Assembly: GCF_018130825.1 (NCBI RefSeq)
Contig: NZ_JAFCJS010000007.1
Location: 124,001 to 188,000 of the forward strand
Source: Bradyrhizobium liaoningense
GTDB lineage: Bacteria > Pseudomonadota > Alphaproteobacteria > Rhizobiales > Xanthobacteraceae
Reading direction: 5' to 3'
Length of the DNA: 64,000 nt
The notes below the pieces were generated by a model. That model searched no databases. It had not been told where the DNA came from and saw nothing but the letters and a program-made list of their open reading frames with translations. Below are positions 16,774-25,733 of this stretch, piece by piece. Position numbers and translations under genes: made by a program. Every line of letters starts with the position of its first letter. The stretch's first letter is position 1.

Positions 16774-18263
16774 TCAGACGTCTCCAGCTCGGCGCGCAGC
16801 ACGCGCTTGAGGATTTTTCCGCTTGGATTGCGCGGCAGGCTGTCGCGGATGATAAGCTGCTTCGGCACCTTGAAGCTCGCGAGCCGCGCGCGGCAGTGCT
16901 CGATGAGGGCAGGGAGCTCGAGGCTGGCGCCTTCGGCGAGCACGACGATGGCGACGGGACGCTCGCCCCAGCGCGCATCGCGCAGCCCAATCACTGCGAC
17001 CTCGCGCACCTCAGGCAGATCGTAGATGACGCGCTCGACCTCGGAGGAGGCGATGTTCTCGCCGCCGGAGATGATCATGTCCTTCTTGCGGTCGGTCAGG
17101 TACAGAAAGCCCTCGTCGTCGAGATAGCCGACATCGCCGCTGCGGAACCAGTCGCCGAAAAACGCGGACGCCGTCTTCTCGGGATCCTTCCAGTAGCCGC
17201 GCGTGATCTTCGGGCCGCGCAGGCAGATCTCGCCGTCGACGTTCGGCGGCAGCGTCCTGCCGTCCTCGTCGCGGATCTCGATCTCGACATGGGAAATGGC
17301 GCGGCCCGTGGAGCCGATCTTCTCGATCTCGCGCCCCGCCTCCATGAAAGTGTCCCCGCCGACGGTCTCGGTGAGGCCATAGGCATCGATGTAGCGCGCG
17401 TTGCGGAAGAGTTCCGAGAACGCGCGGATGCGCAGCTCCGGCGTCTTCTCGCCGCCGCCGATCGCCCATGTCAGGCTGGAGACGTCGTAGCGATCGCGGG
17501 TGGGGCAGGTGAGCATCGCCGTGGTCATCACAGGCGCGAACCAGGCGGCGTTGAGCTTGTCCTCCGCGATCGCGGCAAGCGCCGTCTCAGCCTCGAAACT
17601 GCGTTCGATGCGGATGAAGCCGCCATGCCAGAGCACGGCGATGCCGGGCAGGTCGAGCGCGCCGACGTGGTAGAGCGGGCCGACCACGAGAAGTCGCGTC
17701 TCGGCAGTGAGGCCGAGCGCGATGGTCTGGTCGGCCGACTTCCAGTAGAAATTATCGTACGAGAGCATCACGCCCTTGGGGCGGTCGGTCGTGCCCGACG
17801 TGTACATCAGCCGCATCAGGTCGAATGGCTGACGAACGTGCATGGAGGCGGGCGGCGCGTCGCCCGCCAAATGCGCGATGCTCTGGTGCGCGGTCTCATC
17901 AAGCACGACGATCCTCGCGCCCGCGGCATTCGCCGCCAATTCCTCATCGACGATGAGCAGCCGTGCGCCGGCATTGCCGACGATGTAGCCGACCTCATCG
18001 CGCGAAAGACGAAAATTGATCGGCAGGAACACCGCGCCGAGATGGCTGGTCGCGAAGACGAGCTCCAGGAACGCCGCGCTGTTCTTCATCAGCACGGCCA
18101 CGACATCGCCGGCGCCGATGCCCTGCGCGGCGAGCCAGCCGGCCGCTTTCCGGATGCGCGCGTCGAAACCGGCGTAGGAAATCTCCTCGCCGCGGTATTT
18201 CAGCGCGGGCCGCTCCGGCGTGCGCCGGGCATGAAAGGCGATGAAGCTCGACAGATTGATCAT
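16770..18263 (-). CDS. AMP-forming acyl-CoA synthetase/ligase
   Basis: A 497-residue ANL-superfamily enzyme that activates a carboxylic acid with ATP and CoA. Signature motifs are MYTSGTTDRPKGVML (AMP binding), AYGLTETVGGD, and RSGDVGYLDDEGFLYLTDRKKDMI, with the catalytic lysine in PRNPSGKILKR near the C-terminus. I chose ATG 18263 (MINLSSFIAFHARRTP) because family proteins begin there; an in-frame extension exists to 18374. First gene of the operon with the TetR regulator and the monooxygenase, and divergent from a Liv-type importer, which suggests uptake, oxidation and activation of one carbon source. Confidence 0.9.
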   Translation of the reverse strand: MINLSSFIAFHARRTPERPALKYRGEEISYAGFDARIRKAAGWLAAQGIGAGDVVAVLMKNSAAFLELVFATSHLGAVFLPINFRLSRDEVGYIVGNAGARLLIVDEELAANAAGARIVVLDETAHQSIAHLAGDAPPASMHVRQPFDLMRLMYTSGTTDRPKGVMLSYDNFYWKSADQTIALGLTAETRLLVVGPLYHVGALDLPGIAVLWHGGFIRIERSFEAETALAAIAEDKLNAAWFAPVMTTAMLTCPTRDRYDVSSLTWAIGGGEKTPELRIRAFSELFRNARYIDAYGLTETVGGDTFMEAGREIEKIGSTGRAISHVEIEIRDEDGRTLPPNVDGEICLRGPKITRGYWKDPEKTASAFFGDWFRSGDVGYLDDEGFLYLTDRKKDMIISGGENIASSEVERVIYDLPEVREVAVIGLRDARWGERPVAIVVLAEGASLELPALIEHCRARLASFKVPKQLIIRDSLPRNPSGKILKRVLRAELETSE

Positions 18264-18436
18264 TTTCGCTGGCTTCGGGCCGATTGCCGGCCTCGTTTCC
18301 TCTCCTCTGAATTCTGACTCATAGTTCATCTTTGGCTTGACGTCACCCCCTGCCTCTGAAATCCTTGGGAACACGGAGACGAGATGATCTCCGGCAAGGG
18401 ACCAGGAAAACGCCGACCCGAAAGAGGGAGGGGAAA

Positions 18437-19696
18437 ATGACGAGAACCCGCACGCCGGGCATCAGCCGCCGTTCAACACTGGCGCTGATGGGCGCCGGTG
18501 CGATGAGTTTTGCCGCGCCCTGGGTGGCGCGCGCCCAGGCCAAGACCATCAAGATCGGCATGCCGACGATCCTGTCGGGGCGTGTCGCGCAGCTCGGCAC
18601 GTCCTCGCGCAATGCGGTGATGCTCGAGGTCGAGAAGATCAACGCCGCCGGCGGTCTTGCCGGCCGGCAGATCGAGATGGTGATCCGCGACTCCAAAGGC
18701 CAGCCGCAGGAAGCCGCCCGCGTCGCGCGCGAACTCGTCAACACCGACGGCTGCGAGCTGATGATCGACGCCGAGGCCTCGTCCGGCGCCTTCGCGGTGC
18801 ACGAGGTCGCGCGCGATCTCGGCGTGTTCTGCATCCACACCAATTCCGAGACCTCGTCGCTGACTGCGGATCCCAAGCAGCACATTCCCAATGCGTTCCG
18901 CACCGCGCGGCAGGGCGTGCACGACTCCATCGTCGGCGGCAGCTATGCCGCGGCGATCGCCAAGGCGAAGGGCTTGAAGAAATGGGCGACCTGCTCGCCC
19001 GACTATGCCTATGGCCGCGACACCACGGCGGAGTTCACGCTGTACCTCAAGCGCTTCGCGCCCGAGGTCGAGATCATCAGCGAGTCCTGGCCGAAGCTGT
19101 TTCAGCCCGACTATACCGAAGTGGTCACCAAGATCCTGCAGGCCAAGCCGCAGGCGCTCTATTCCTGCCTGTGGGGCGGCGATCTCACCTCCTACATCGA
19201 CCAGGCCAACATCTACGCGATGTTCGGCCAGATGGAGGTGTTCGCTGTCAACATGGCCGACTACACCGCGCTCACCGTGGTGAAGAACCTGCCCAAGGGC
19301 ATCCACTCCGGCAACCGCTACATCAAGACATTCCCCACCACGCCGGAAAACGCCGCCTGGGGCGACGCTTACAAGGCCAAGTACAACGAATATCCGACCA
19401 ACTGGTCGTGGGAGAACGCCACTGCCATCATGCTGATGGCGGAAGCCGCGAAGAAGGCGAACTCGGCCGACGGCAAGAAGATCGCGGAGGCGCTGAAGGG
19501 CCTCACCATCAAGTGCCCGTTCGGTGCCGACGGCACCGTGACCATGCGCGGCGACGACCACACGCTGGTCGGCTACGCCATCGGCTGGGGCACCACGATC
19601 CCGCAAGAGCCCTATGTGCCCGAGGTCAAGGCCGGCGACTGGAAGACCATCTTCGAACTCGAGGCCGAGTGGAAGAAGAGCAAGGGCTACACCTGA
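18437..19696 (+). CDS. ABC transporter substrate-binding protein, Liv family, Tat signal
   Basis: A 419-residue periplasmic binding protein of the branched-chain amino-acid (LivJ/K) type. The signal peptide contains twin arginines (ISRRSTLALMGAGAMSF) and ends near VARAQA, so export is probably through Tat. The mature part begins TIKIGMPTILSGRVAQLG and has the typical KINAAGGLAGRQIEMVIRDSKGQPQEA segment. GAGGGAGGGG lies just upstream of ATG 18437. It heads the importer whose two permeases and two ATPases follow. Such systems also carry aromatic acids, urea or amides, so amino acids should not be assumed. Confidence 0.9.
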   Translation: MTRTRTPGISRRSTLALMGAGAMSFAAPWVARAQAKTIKIGMPTILSGRVAQLGTSSRNAVMLEVEKINAAGGLAGRQIEMVIRDSKGQPQEAARVARELVNTDGCELMIDAEASSGAFAVHEVARDLGVFCIHTNSETSSLTADPKQHIPNAFRTARQGVHDSIVGGSYAAAIAKAKGLKKWATCSPDYAYGRDTTAEFTLYLKRFAPEVEIISESWPKLFQPDYTEVVTKILQAKPQALYSCLWGGDLTSYIDQANIYAMFGQMEVFAVNMADYTALTVVKNLPKGIHSGNRYIKTFPTTPENAAWGDAYKAKYNEYPTNWSWENATAIMLMAEAAKKANSADGKKIAEALKGLTIKCPFGADGTVTMRGDDHTLVGYAIGWGTTIPQEPYVPEVKAGDWKTIFELEAEWKKSKGYT

Positions 19697-19706
19697 TCTG
19701 ATGTGC

Positions 19707-19741
19707 GGCGGAGGCGGGCGACCGTCTCCGCCTTTTGTTTT
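19707..19741 (+). terminator. hairpin plus T-run between binding-protein and permease genes
   Basis: GGCGGAG (19707-19713) pairs with CTCCGCC (19726-19732), followed by TTTTGTTTT. This looks like a partial rho-independent terminator directly after the binding-protein gene. It would let the binding protein be made in excess over the membrane components. Confidence 0.6.
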
Positions 19742-19779
19742 CCGCGCCACATCAGGCGCGCTGCAATGAAAGTGCTCCC

Positions 19780-20682
19780 GTGGATCTCGACGCGCTCGCC
19801 GGCTGTCTCTCCAGCTCCGCCTGCCTGGTGACGCAAACCACCAGCGGCCTCATCATCGGCATGCTGCTGTTCCTGGTCGCAGTCGGGCTGACGCTGATCT
19901 TCGGCGTGCTGAAGGTGGTCAATTTCAGCCACGGCGCCTTCTACATGTTCGGCGCCTACTTTGCGATGACGGCCTATCAGCTCACGGGAAGCTTCGCGCT
20001 GGCGATGCTGGCCGGCGCGGCCGGCACCGCGATCCTCGGCCTGATCTTCGAGCGCGTCTTCATGAGCCGCGTCTACGGCGCCGACGTCCTGATGCAGCTG
20101 CTCGTCTGCTATGCCTTCGTGCTGATCTTCGACGATGTCGTGCGCATCATCTGGGGGCCGGAGTTCAAGGCGATGGGCATGCCGGCGGCGTTCCAGGTGA
20201 TGCCGCTGTTCATCGCCGGCGGCGTGGTGCCGCCTTATTATCTGCTGCTGATCGGCGTCGCGCTGGTCGCGGCCATCGTGCTCGGTATCGGATTGTCGCG
20301 CAGCCGCATCGGCAAGGTGATCCGCGCCGCCGCGCATAATCCCGGCATGGTCTCGGCGCTGGGCATCAACACAGGCCTGATCTATGGCGGCGTGTTTGCG
20401 CTCGGCGGCATGCTGGCGGGGCTCGCCGGTGCACTCGCCGCGCCGGTGCGGTCGTTGACCCCCGGCATGGGATTCTCCGTGCTGATCGAGTCCTTCATCG
20501 TCACCGTGATCGGCGGCATGGGCTCGATCCTGGGCGCGCTGATCGGTGCGCTGCTGCTCGGCCTCATCCGCTCGTTCGGCTCGCTCGGCTTTCCCCTGTT
20601 CACGGAAGGCCTGATGTACCTGTTCATGGTGATCGTGCTGGTCTCCAAACCCACCGGCCTGTTCGGCAAGGAGGCGGCATGA
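19780..20682 (+). CDS. ABC transporter permease, LivH type
   Basis: A 300-residue membrane protein with about eight hydrophobic helices. It has the LivH landmarks GLTLIFGVLKVVNFSHGAFYMFGAY near the N-terminus and IGGMGSILGALIGALLLG near the end. The probable start is GTG at 19780; a TTG extension to 19735 adds a non-membrane tail overlapping the terminator region. The gene's ATGA overlap with the next permease shows coupled translation. Confidence 0.88.
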   Translation: MDLDALAGCLSSSACLVTQTTSGLIIGMLLFLVAVGLTLIFGVLKVVNFSHGAFYMFGAYFAMTAYQLTGSFALAMLAGAAGTAILGLIFERVFMSRVYGADVLMQLLVCYAFVLIFDDVVRIIWGPEFKAMGMPAAFQVMPLFIAGGVVPPYYLLLIGVALVAAIVLGIGLSRSRIGKVIRAAAHNPGMVSALGINTGLIYGGVFALGGMLAGLAGALAAPVRSLTPGMGFSVLIESFIVTVIGGMGSILGALIGALLLGLIRSFGSLGFPLFTEGLMYLFMVIVLVSKPTGLFGKEAA

Positions 20683-21698
20683 CCGAGCTCGAGGCCGGGC
20701 GCACGCAGGCGCTAGCGCCGGTGCAGAGTGGGGCAGCGCTTCGCCGCTATCGCGACGTCCTGATCGCGCTGATCGCCTTCGCCGTGCTGGCGAGCCTGCC
20801 GCTGTTCACGGGCAGCAAGGCGCTGCTCGATTTCGTCATCCGCTGCTCGGCCTACGGATTGTTCGCGACCTCGCTCAATCTCTTGGTCGGCTACACCGGC
20901 CTGACCTCGTTCGGCCACGGCATGTTCTTCGGCCTCGGCGCCTACAGTTTTGGCCTGATCATGCAGAAGCTCGGGGTGTCGATTCCCGTGGCCTTCGTTG
21001 CGACGCTGGCGATCACGGCGGTGGTCGCGGGCGTCATCGGCGCGATCTGCGTGCGGCTGAAGGAGATCTATTTCGCCTTCGTTACGCTCGCCTTCCAGAT
21101 GCTGATCCACTCGACCATCTTGTCCTGGGCCTCCTTCACCGGCGGCGACCAGGGCCTGCGCGGCGGCATTCCCAGGCCTGCCTTCCTCGGCATCAACCTG
21201 GCCAACCACATCCATCTCTATATCGCGAGCTGTGCGCTGCTCATCCTCGGCCTGCTGGCGATGCGCCAGATCGCGCAATCGCCGTTCGGCTACACCTTGC
21301 GCATGATCCGCGACAACGCCGCGCGTGCGAGCTTCCTCGGCATCGACGTCTGGCGGGCGAAGCTGACGGTGTTCGTGCTGGCGGCGCTGTTCGCGTCCAT
21401 GGGCGGCATGGTGATGGCGCTGTTCGTCTCCGGCGCTTATCCCGAGTTCGCCTATTGGACGATCTCAGGCGAAGCCATCTTCATCAACATGCTCGGCGGC
21501 GTCTCGACCTTCCTCGGCCCGATGGTCGGCACCGTGCTCTTGCTGCTGCTCAACGACACCGTGACTCGGTTCACCGAGTACCACGGCATCGTGCTCGGCG
21601 TTGTGATCCTGTTTTTCGCGCTGGGCCTGCGCAAGGGCCTCCTGGATTTCGTTGCCGACTGGTTCGCGCAGCGCCGCGACCCAGGCGAGGGACGCTAG
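20679..21698 (+). CDS. ABC transporter permease, LivM type
   Basis: A 339-residue membrane protein starting in the stop codon of the LivH-type gene. LivM features are LNLLVGYTGLTSFGHGMFFGLGAY, the cytoplasmic-loop signature RDNAARASFLGIDVWRAKL, and LGGVSTFLGPMVGTVLLLLL. A short hydrophilic N-terminus of about 25 residues precedes the first helix. It forms the second half of the membrane channel. Confidence 0.9.
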   Translation: MTELEAGRTQALAPVQSGAALRRYRDVLIALIAFAVLASLPLFTGSKALLDFVIRCSAYGLFATSLNLLVGYTGLTSFGHGMFFGLGAYSFGLIMQKLGVSIPVAFVATLAITAVVAGVIGAICVRLKEIYFAFVTLAFQMLIHSTILSWASFTGGDQGLRGGIPRPAFLGINLANHIHLYIASCALLILGLLAMRQIAQSPFGYTLRMIRDNAARASFLGIDVWRAKLTVFVLAALFASMGGMVMALFVSGAYPEFAYWTISGEAIFINMLGGVSTFLGPMVGTVLLLLLNDTVTRFTEYHGIVLGVVILFFALGLRKGLLDFVADWFAQRRDPGEGR

Positions 21699-21700
21699 CC

Positions 21701-22456
21701 ATGCTCGAGATCCGCAACCTCGCAAAATCCTTCGGCGGCGTGAAGGCGACCAACGACGTCTCGCTGGATTTCCCCGACGGCTCGCTCACCGCGGTGATCG
21801 GCCCGAACGGCGCGGGCAAGAGCACTTTCTTCAACCTGATCACCGGCGCGTTGAAGCCGGATTCCGGCCAAGTGCTGCTCGACGGCGTCGATCTCGCCGG
21901 CCGCTCGCCGCCGGAGATCGTGCGTCATGGCATCGGCCGCGCCTTCCAGGTCGCCAGCATCTTCAAGTCGCTGACGGTGCAGGAGACCATGCTGGCCGCC
22001 GTCAGCGCCGACCAGCGCACCTCCGCCCTGCTGCACAAGCGCTTTCCCTTGCCCGAGACGCGCGACCGCGCCGAGCATGTGATGGAGCTCCTGGGTCTCG
22101 CCGGCAAACGCAACCGTACCGCGGCGACGCTCTCGCATGGCGACCAGAAACTGCTCGACATTGCGCTCGCACTGGTGCTCGAACCAAAAGTGCTGCTGCT
22201 GGACGAGCCGACCGCCGGCATGGGCCCGGAGGAACGCTGGCGCATGATCGACAAGGTGCGCGAGCTCTGGGAGAGCCAGAAGATCACCGTCGTCTTCATC
22301 GAGCACGACATGGACATCGTGTTCAAGATCGCGCCGAAGATCGTCGTGCTCTGCTACGGCCGCATCCTCGCGACCGGCACGCCCGACGAGATCCGCAACA
22401 ATAGCGCCGTGATCGACGCCTATCTCGGCACCGAGCATGCGGGGGCTGCCGCATGA
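21701..22456 (+). CDS. ABC transporter ATP-binding protein, LivG type
   Basis: A 251-residue ATPase. Walker A is GPNGAGKST, the signature is LSHGDQ (a common LivG form of LSGGQ), Walker B is LLLDEPTAGMG, and the switch histidine is in FIEHDMD. It starts 2 bases after the LivM-type stop and overlaps the LivF-type gene by ATGA. Confidence 0.93.
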   Translation: MLEIRNLAKSFGGVKATNDVSLDFPDGSLTAVIGPNGAGKSTFFNLITGALKPDSGQVLLDGVDLAGRSPPEIVRHGIGRAFQVASIFKSLTVQETMLAAVSADQRTSALLHKRFPLPETRDRAEHVMELLGLAGKRNRTAATLSHGDQKLLDIALALVLEPKVLLLDEPTAGMGPEERWRMIDKVRELWESQKITVVFIEHDMDIVFKIAPKIVVLCYGRILATGTPDEIRNNSAVIDAYLGTEHAGAAA

Positions 22457-23166
22457 GCGCCGCTGTCATCGAAGTCGCCGATCTCGACGTCTATTACGGC
22501 ACCAGCCAGATCCTGTTCGGCGTCGGCCTCTCGGTGCGGCAGGGCGAGACCATGGCGCTGCTCGGCCGCAACGGCGCCGGCAAGTCGACCACAATGAAGG
22601 CGATCATGGGCCTTGCGCCACCGTGGCGCGGCACGGTCAGCCTGCGCGGCGCTGTGATCTCGGGCCGCAGGCCGCATACAATCGCGCGCGCCGGCCTCGG
22701 CTTCGTGCCGGAGGATCGCCAGATCTTTCCGGAGCACACCGTCGAGGACAATCTCGTCATCGGCCGCAAGAAGGGGCCGGAGGGCCAGGACGAATGGCCG
22801 ATCAAGCGCATCTATGAGGTCTTCCCGCTCTTGGAGCCGCTGCGCCATCGCATCGCCGGGCGCCTGTCCGGCGGCGAGCAGCAGATGCTGGCGATTGCGC
22901 GCACGCTGATGGGCAATCCGGCGCTGCTCCTGCTGGACGAGCCGAGCGAGGGCCTCGCGCCGATCATCGTGCAGCGGATCGGCGAGCTGTTGCGGCAGCT
23001 CCGCCAGCTCGGCTCGACCGTGCTGATCGCCGAGCAGAACATGCATTTCTGTCTGGGCCTCGCCAGCCACGCCACCGTCATCGACAAGGGCCAGATCGTC
23101 TATGCGGCCGGGATCGACGAGCTGAAGGCCAATGACGCCATCCGGCGGCGTTATCTGGCCCTGTAG
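22453..23166 (+). CDS. ABC transporter ATP-binding protein, LivF type
   Basis: A 237-residue ATPase, the last gene of the importer. Walker A is GRNGAGKST, the signature LSGGEQQ, Walker B LLLDEPSEGLAP, and the switch region IAEQNMHF has the glutamine typical of LivF. With the LivG-type subunit it makes the asymmetric ATPase pair of Liv systems. Confidence 0.93.
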   Translation: MSAAVIEVADLDVYYGTSQILFGVGLSVRQGETMALLGRNGAGKSTTMKAIMGLAPPWRGTVSLRGAVISGRRPHTIARAGLGFVPEDRQIFPEHTVEDNLVIGRKKGPEGQDEWPIKRIYEVFPLLEPLRHRIAGRLSGGEQQMLAIARTLMGNPALLLLDEPSEGLAPIIVQRIGELLRQLRQLGSTVLIAEQNMHFCLGLASHATVIDKGQIVYAAGIDELKANDAIRRRYLAL

Positions 23167-23330
23167 CCCGCGCCGCCGGTGTCCAAATAGGCCTGAAGAA
23201 GAAAACTATTGCCGTGGTGCTGCCGCGAGGAAGGAGTTTCCCCTCCGGAGGGTAAAAACGCCAATCGCTTCCATTGCTGTTTTGGGCCGAAACGACGACA
23301 TTTCTGCCAGAAATCGATGGATCGGCAGCT

Positions 23331-23549
23331 ATGGAACGCACCGCATTTGAGCCCTTCGGCGAGCAGCTGGTGTCCGCAACGGACGCCCAGCCGAAATCGC
23401 GCGCCTCGAAGCTCCTGCTGCGGGCCGGCACCACGCTGTTCTGGTCGCTGGTCGCCGGCATCGTGCTGGCGCGTGCGGCCTTCTTCGAGCCCGGCATCTA
23501 TGACGGCTTCAGCCGCGTCGCCTCGCTGGCGAAAAGCCTGATCTTCTGA
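23331..23549 (+). CDS. small hypothetical protein with one hydrophobic segment
   Basis: A 72-residue frame. After a hydrophilic start (MERTAFEPFGEQLVSATDAQ) it has one likely membrane helix, TLFWSLVAGIVLARAAFF, then an amphipathic end. The composition is protein-like and codon choice matches the neighbours, but no strong ribosome site is visible and I recognise no family. It may be a genus-specific membrane-anchored protein. It lies between the Liv importer and the YeiH-type exporter without an evident link. Confidence 0.5.
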   Translation: MERTAFEPFGEQLVSATDAQPKSRASKLLLRAGTTLFWSLVAGIVLARAAFFEPGIYDGFSRVASLAKSLIF

Positions 23550-23660
23550 TCCCGATTATTCCGGGCCGAGGATAGAACTTCTCTCGGCCCTGATATGTCG
23601 AAAACATATTTCCCAATCGGGTCGCGCTGCGTATAAATCCTTCTCCTCCGGGAGAAATTT

Positions 23661-24719
23661 GTGTCGCAGAATCAAGCATCCAGCCCGGCCGAGTCCAAGC
23701 CGGCCACCGCCGTCAGCCGCATTGCGGCGTTGATTCCGGGCATCCTCCTCTGCATTCTCGTCGCCGGCGTCTCGGCCCTGCTGGAGCGGGCGGAACTGGG
23801 CGTGTTCGAGCACCCCTATGTCGAGGCGCTGGTGATGGCGATCCTGCTCGGCATGGCGCTCCGCAGCTTCTGGAAGCCGGCCCCGCGCTGGCAGGCCGGC
23901 ATCGCCTTCAGCGCCAAGCAGCTGCTCGAAGTCGCGGTGATGCTGCTCGGGGCCTCCATCAGCTTCGCCGCGATCGCGGCTTCGGGCATCGCGCTGCTCG
24001 CGTCGATCGCCGCGGTCGTCGTGGTCGCGCTCTGCGTCTCCTTCGGCCTCAGCCGGCTGCTCGGCCTGTCGACGCGCCTCTCGATCCTGATCGCCTGCGG
24101 CAACTCGATCTGCGGCAACTCCGCGATCGCCGCGGTGGCGCCCATCATCGGCGCCAACAACGACGAGATCGCATCTTCGATCTCCTTCACCGCCATCCTC
24201 GGCGTGATGATGGTGCTGGGCCTGCCGCTGCTGATCCCGCTGCTGCAGCTGTCCGCCACGCAATACGGCATCCTCGCCGGCCTCACCGTTTACGCGGTGC
24301 CACAGGTGCTTGCGGCGACGGTGCCGGCCGGCCTCGTCTCGACCCAGATCGGCACGCTGGTGAAGCTGATGCGCGTCTTGATGCTCGGGCCCGTCGTCGT
24401 CGGCCTCTCGCTGGTCGCCTCGCGCTGGCAGGCCGACGCCAAGAAGACCAGTGTCGGCTTCTTCCGCCTGGTCCCCTGGTTCATCCTCGGCTTCCTCGCG
24501 CTCGCGACGCTGCGTTCCCTAGAGATCGTGCCGGCCACGGTGGTTGGCCCCGTGACGAAGATCACCAGCTTTCTCACGGTGGTCTCGATGGCGGCGCTGG
24601 GGCTCGGCGTCGATGTGCGCGTGCTCGCCAATGTCGGCGGCCGCGTGACGGCCGCCGTGACGCTGTCGCTGATGCTGCTGCTCGGGATCAGCATCGCGCT
24701 GGTGCATTGGTTCAAATGA
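23661..24719 (+). CDS. YeiH/UPF0324-family membrane transporter (putative sulfate exporter family)
   Basis: A 352-residue protein with about ten hydrophobic helices. Conserved YeiH features are EALVMAILLGMALRSFW, ARWQ..IAFSAKQLLEVAVMLLGA (here PRWQAGIAFSAKQ), CGNSICGNSAIAAVAPIIGA with the characteristic repeated CGNS, and VVSMAALGLGVD near the end. The GTG start at 23661 follows GGGAGAA. The family is annotated as putative sulfate exporters, without firm biochemical proof. It is convergent with the SsuABC-like operon, across a palindromic repeat, and could belong to the same sulfur theme. Confidence 0.88.
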   Translation: MSQNQASSPAESKPATAVSRIAALIPGILLCILVAGVSALLERAELGVFEHPYVEALVMAILLGMALRSFWKPAPRWQAGIAFSAKQLLEVAVMLLGASISFAAIAASGIALLASIAAVVVVALCVSFGLSRLLGLSTRLSILIACGNSICGNSAIAAVAPIIGANNDEIASSISFTAILGVMMVLGLPLLIPLLQLSATQYGILAGLTVYAVPQVLAATVPAGLVSTQIGTLVKLMRVLMLGPVVVGLSLVASRWQADAKKTSVGFFRLVPWFILGFLALATLRSLEIVPATVVGPVTKITSFLTVVSMAALGLGVDVRVLANVGGRVTAAVTLSLMLLLGISIALVHWFK

Positions 24720-24734
24720 TCAGGGCAAAACTGC

Positions 24735-24828
24735 CGTAGGGTGGGCAAAGGCGCGAAAGCGCCGTGCCCACCATGCATCCGCATTCGAGGTGAGGATGGT
24801 GGGCACGCTTCGCTTTGCCCACCCTACG
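24735..24828. repeat. palindromic intergenic repeat, family B
   Basis: Outer arms CGTAGGGTGGGCAAAG (24735-24750) and CTTTGCCCACCCTACG (24813-24828) are exact inverted copies. Inner arms CGTGCCCACCAT (24763-24774) and ATGGTGGGCACG (24796-24807) are also exact. The GGTGGGCA unit therefore occurs in both orientations. It lies between convergent genes and can form a long double hairpin. Confidence 0.9.
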
Positions 24829-24860
24829 AGACCGTCATCGCAGTTAGCGGGTCGGGTAAA

Positions 24861-25733
24861 TCAGATCACATCCGCCAGCGAATGTCCGTGCAGCTCGATG
24901 TTCAGCCCCTGCATGCCCATGTCGTTGATCTCGCCGCCCATCGCCTTGAGGCTTTCCTCGCGGATCAGCGACATCAGCCCGCGGCGCAGCGCCAAAAACT
25001 CCGACGACATCATCATCGATTGCTGCCGCGGTCGCTCCAGCGGGATCGGGATCTCCGCCTTGATCGAGCCGGGCCGTGCGGTCATGCAATAGACGCGGTC
25101 GGAGAGGAAGATCGCCTCGTCGATGTCGTGGGTGACGAACAGCACCGAGATCTTCAGCCGCTGCCACATGTTGGTGAGGATCTGCTGCATGATGACGCGC
25201 GTCTGCGCATCAAGCGCGCCGAACGGCTCGTCCAGCAGCAGCACCTTCGGGCCCGTCGCGAGCGCACGGACGATGCCGACGCGCTGTTTCATGCCGCCGG
25301 AGAGTTTTTCCGGATAGTGCTTCTCGAACGCCTCGAGGCCAGCGAGGCCCAGCAGCGTGCGCGCGGCGCGCTCGCGCTGCGAGCGCGGCATGCCGCGCAT
25401 CTTCAAGCCGAACTCGACATTCTCCCGCACCGTCTTCCAGGGAAACAGCGAATATTGCTGGAACACCATGCCGCGCTCGGCGCTGGGGCCGTTGACCCTT
25501 TCGCCGTCGACGGTGACGATCCCCGTGGTGGGTTTGAGGAAGCCGGCGACCGCATTGAGCAGCGTCGATTTTCCGCAACCGGAGGGGCCGACGATCGAGA
25601 CGAACTCGCCCGGCTTCACATGGATCTGCGTGTCGGTGACGGCCTGAACCGGTCCCTCGATCGTTTCGTAGGCGAGCGAGAAGTTCTTGACCTCGATATG
25701 GCCCTTCGACGTGTTCGCAAGTATCTCGCTCAT
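24861..25733 (-). CDS. ABC transporter ATP-binding protein, SsuB/TauB/NrtD type
   Basis: A 290-residue ATPase of the nitrate/sulfonate/taurine importer family. Walker A is GPSGCGKST, then QQYSLFPWKTVRENVEFGL, signature LSGGMKQR, and Walker B LLLDEPFGALDAQTR. The C-terminal 40 residues beyond the core, with GGEINDMGMQGL, are not typical of SsuB. ATG 25733 overlaps the permease stop (ATGA). It is the last gene of the operon binding protein-permease-ATPase. Confidence 0.9.
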   Translation of the reverse strand: MSEILANTSKGHIEVKNFSLAYETIEGPVQAVTDTQIHVKPGEFVSIVGPSGCGKSTLLNAVAGFLKPTTGIVTVDGERVNGPSAERGMVFQQYSLFPWKTVRENVEFGLKMRGMPRSQRERAARTLLGLAGLEAFEKHYPEKLSGGMKQRVGIVRALATGPKVLLLDEPFGALDAQTRVIMQQILTNMWQRLKISVLFVTHDIDEAIFLSDRVYCMTARPGSIKAEIPIPLERPRQQSMMMSSEFLALRRGLMSLIREESLKAMGGEINDMGMQGLNIELHGHSLADVI

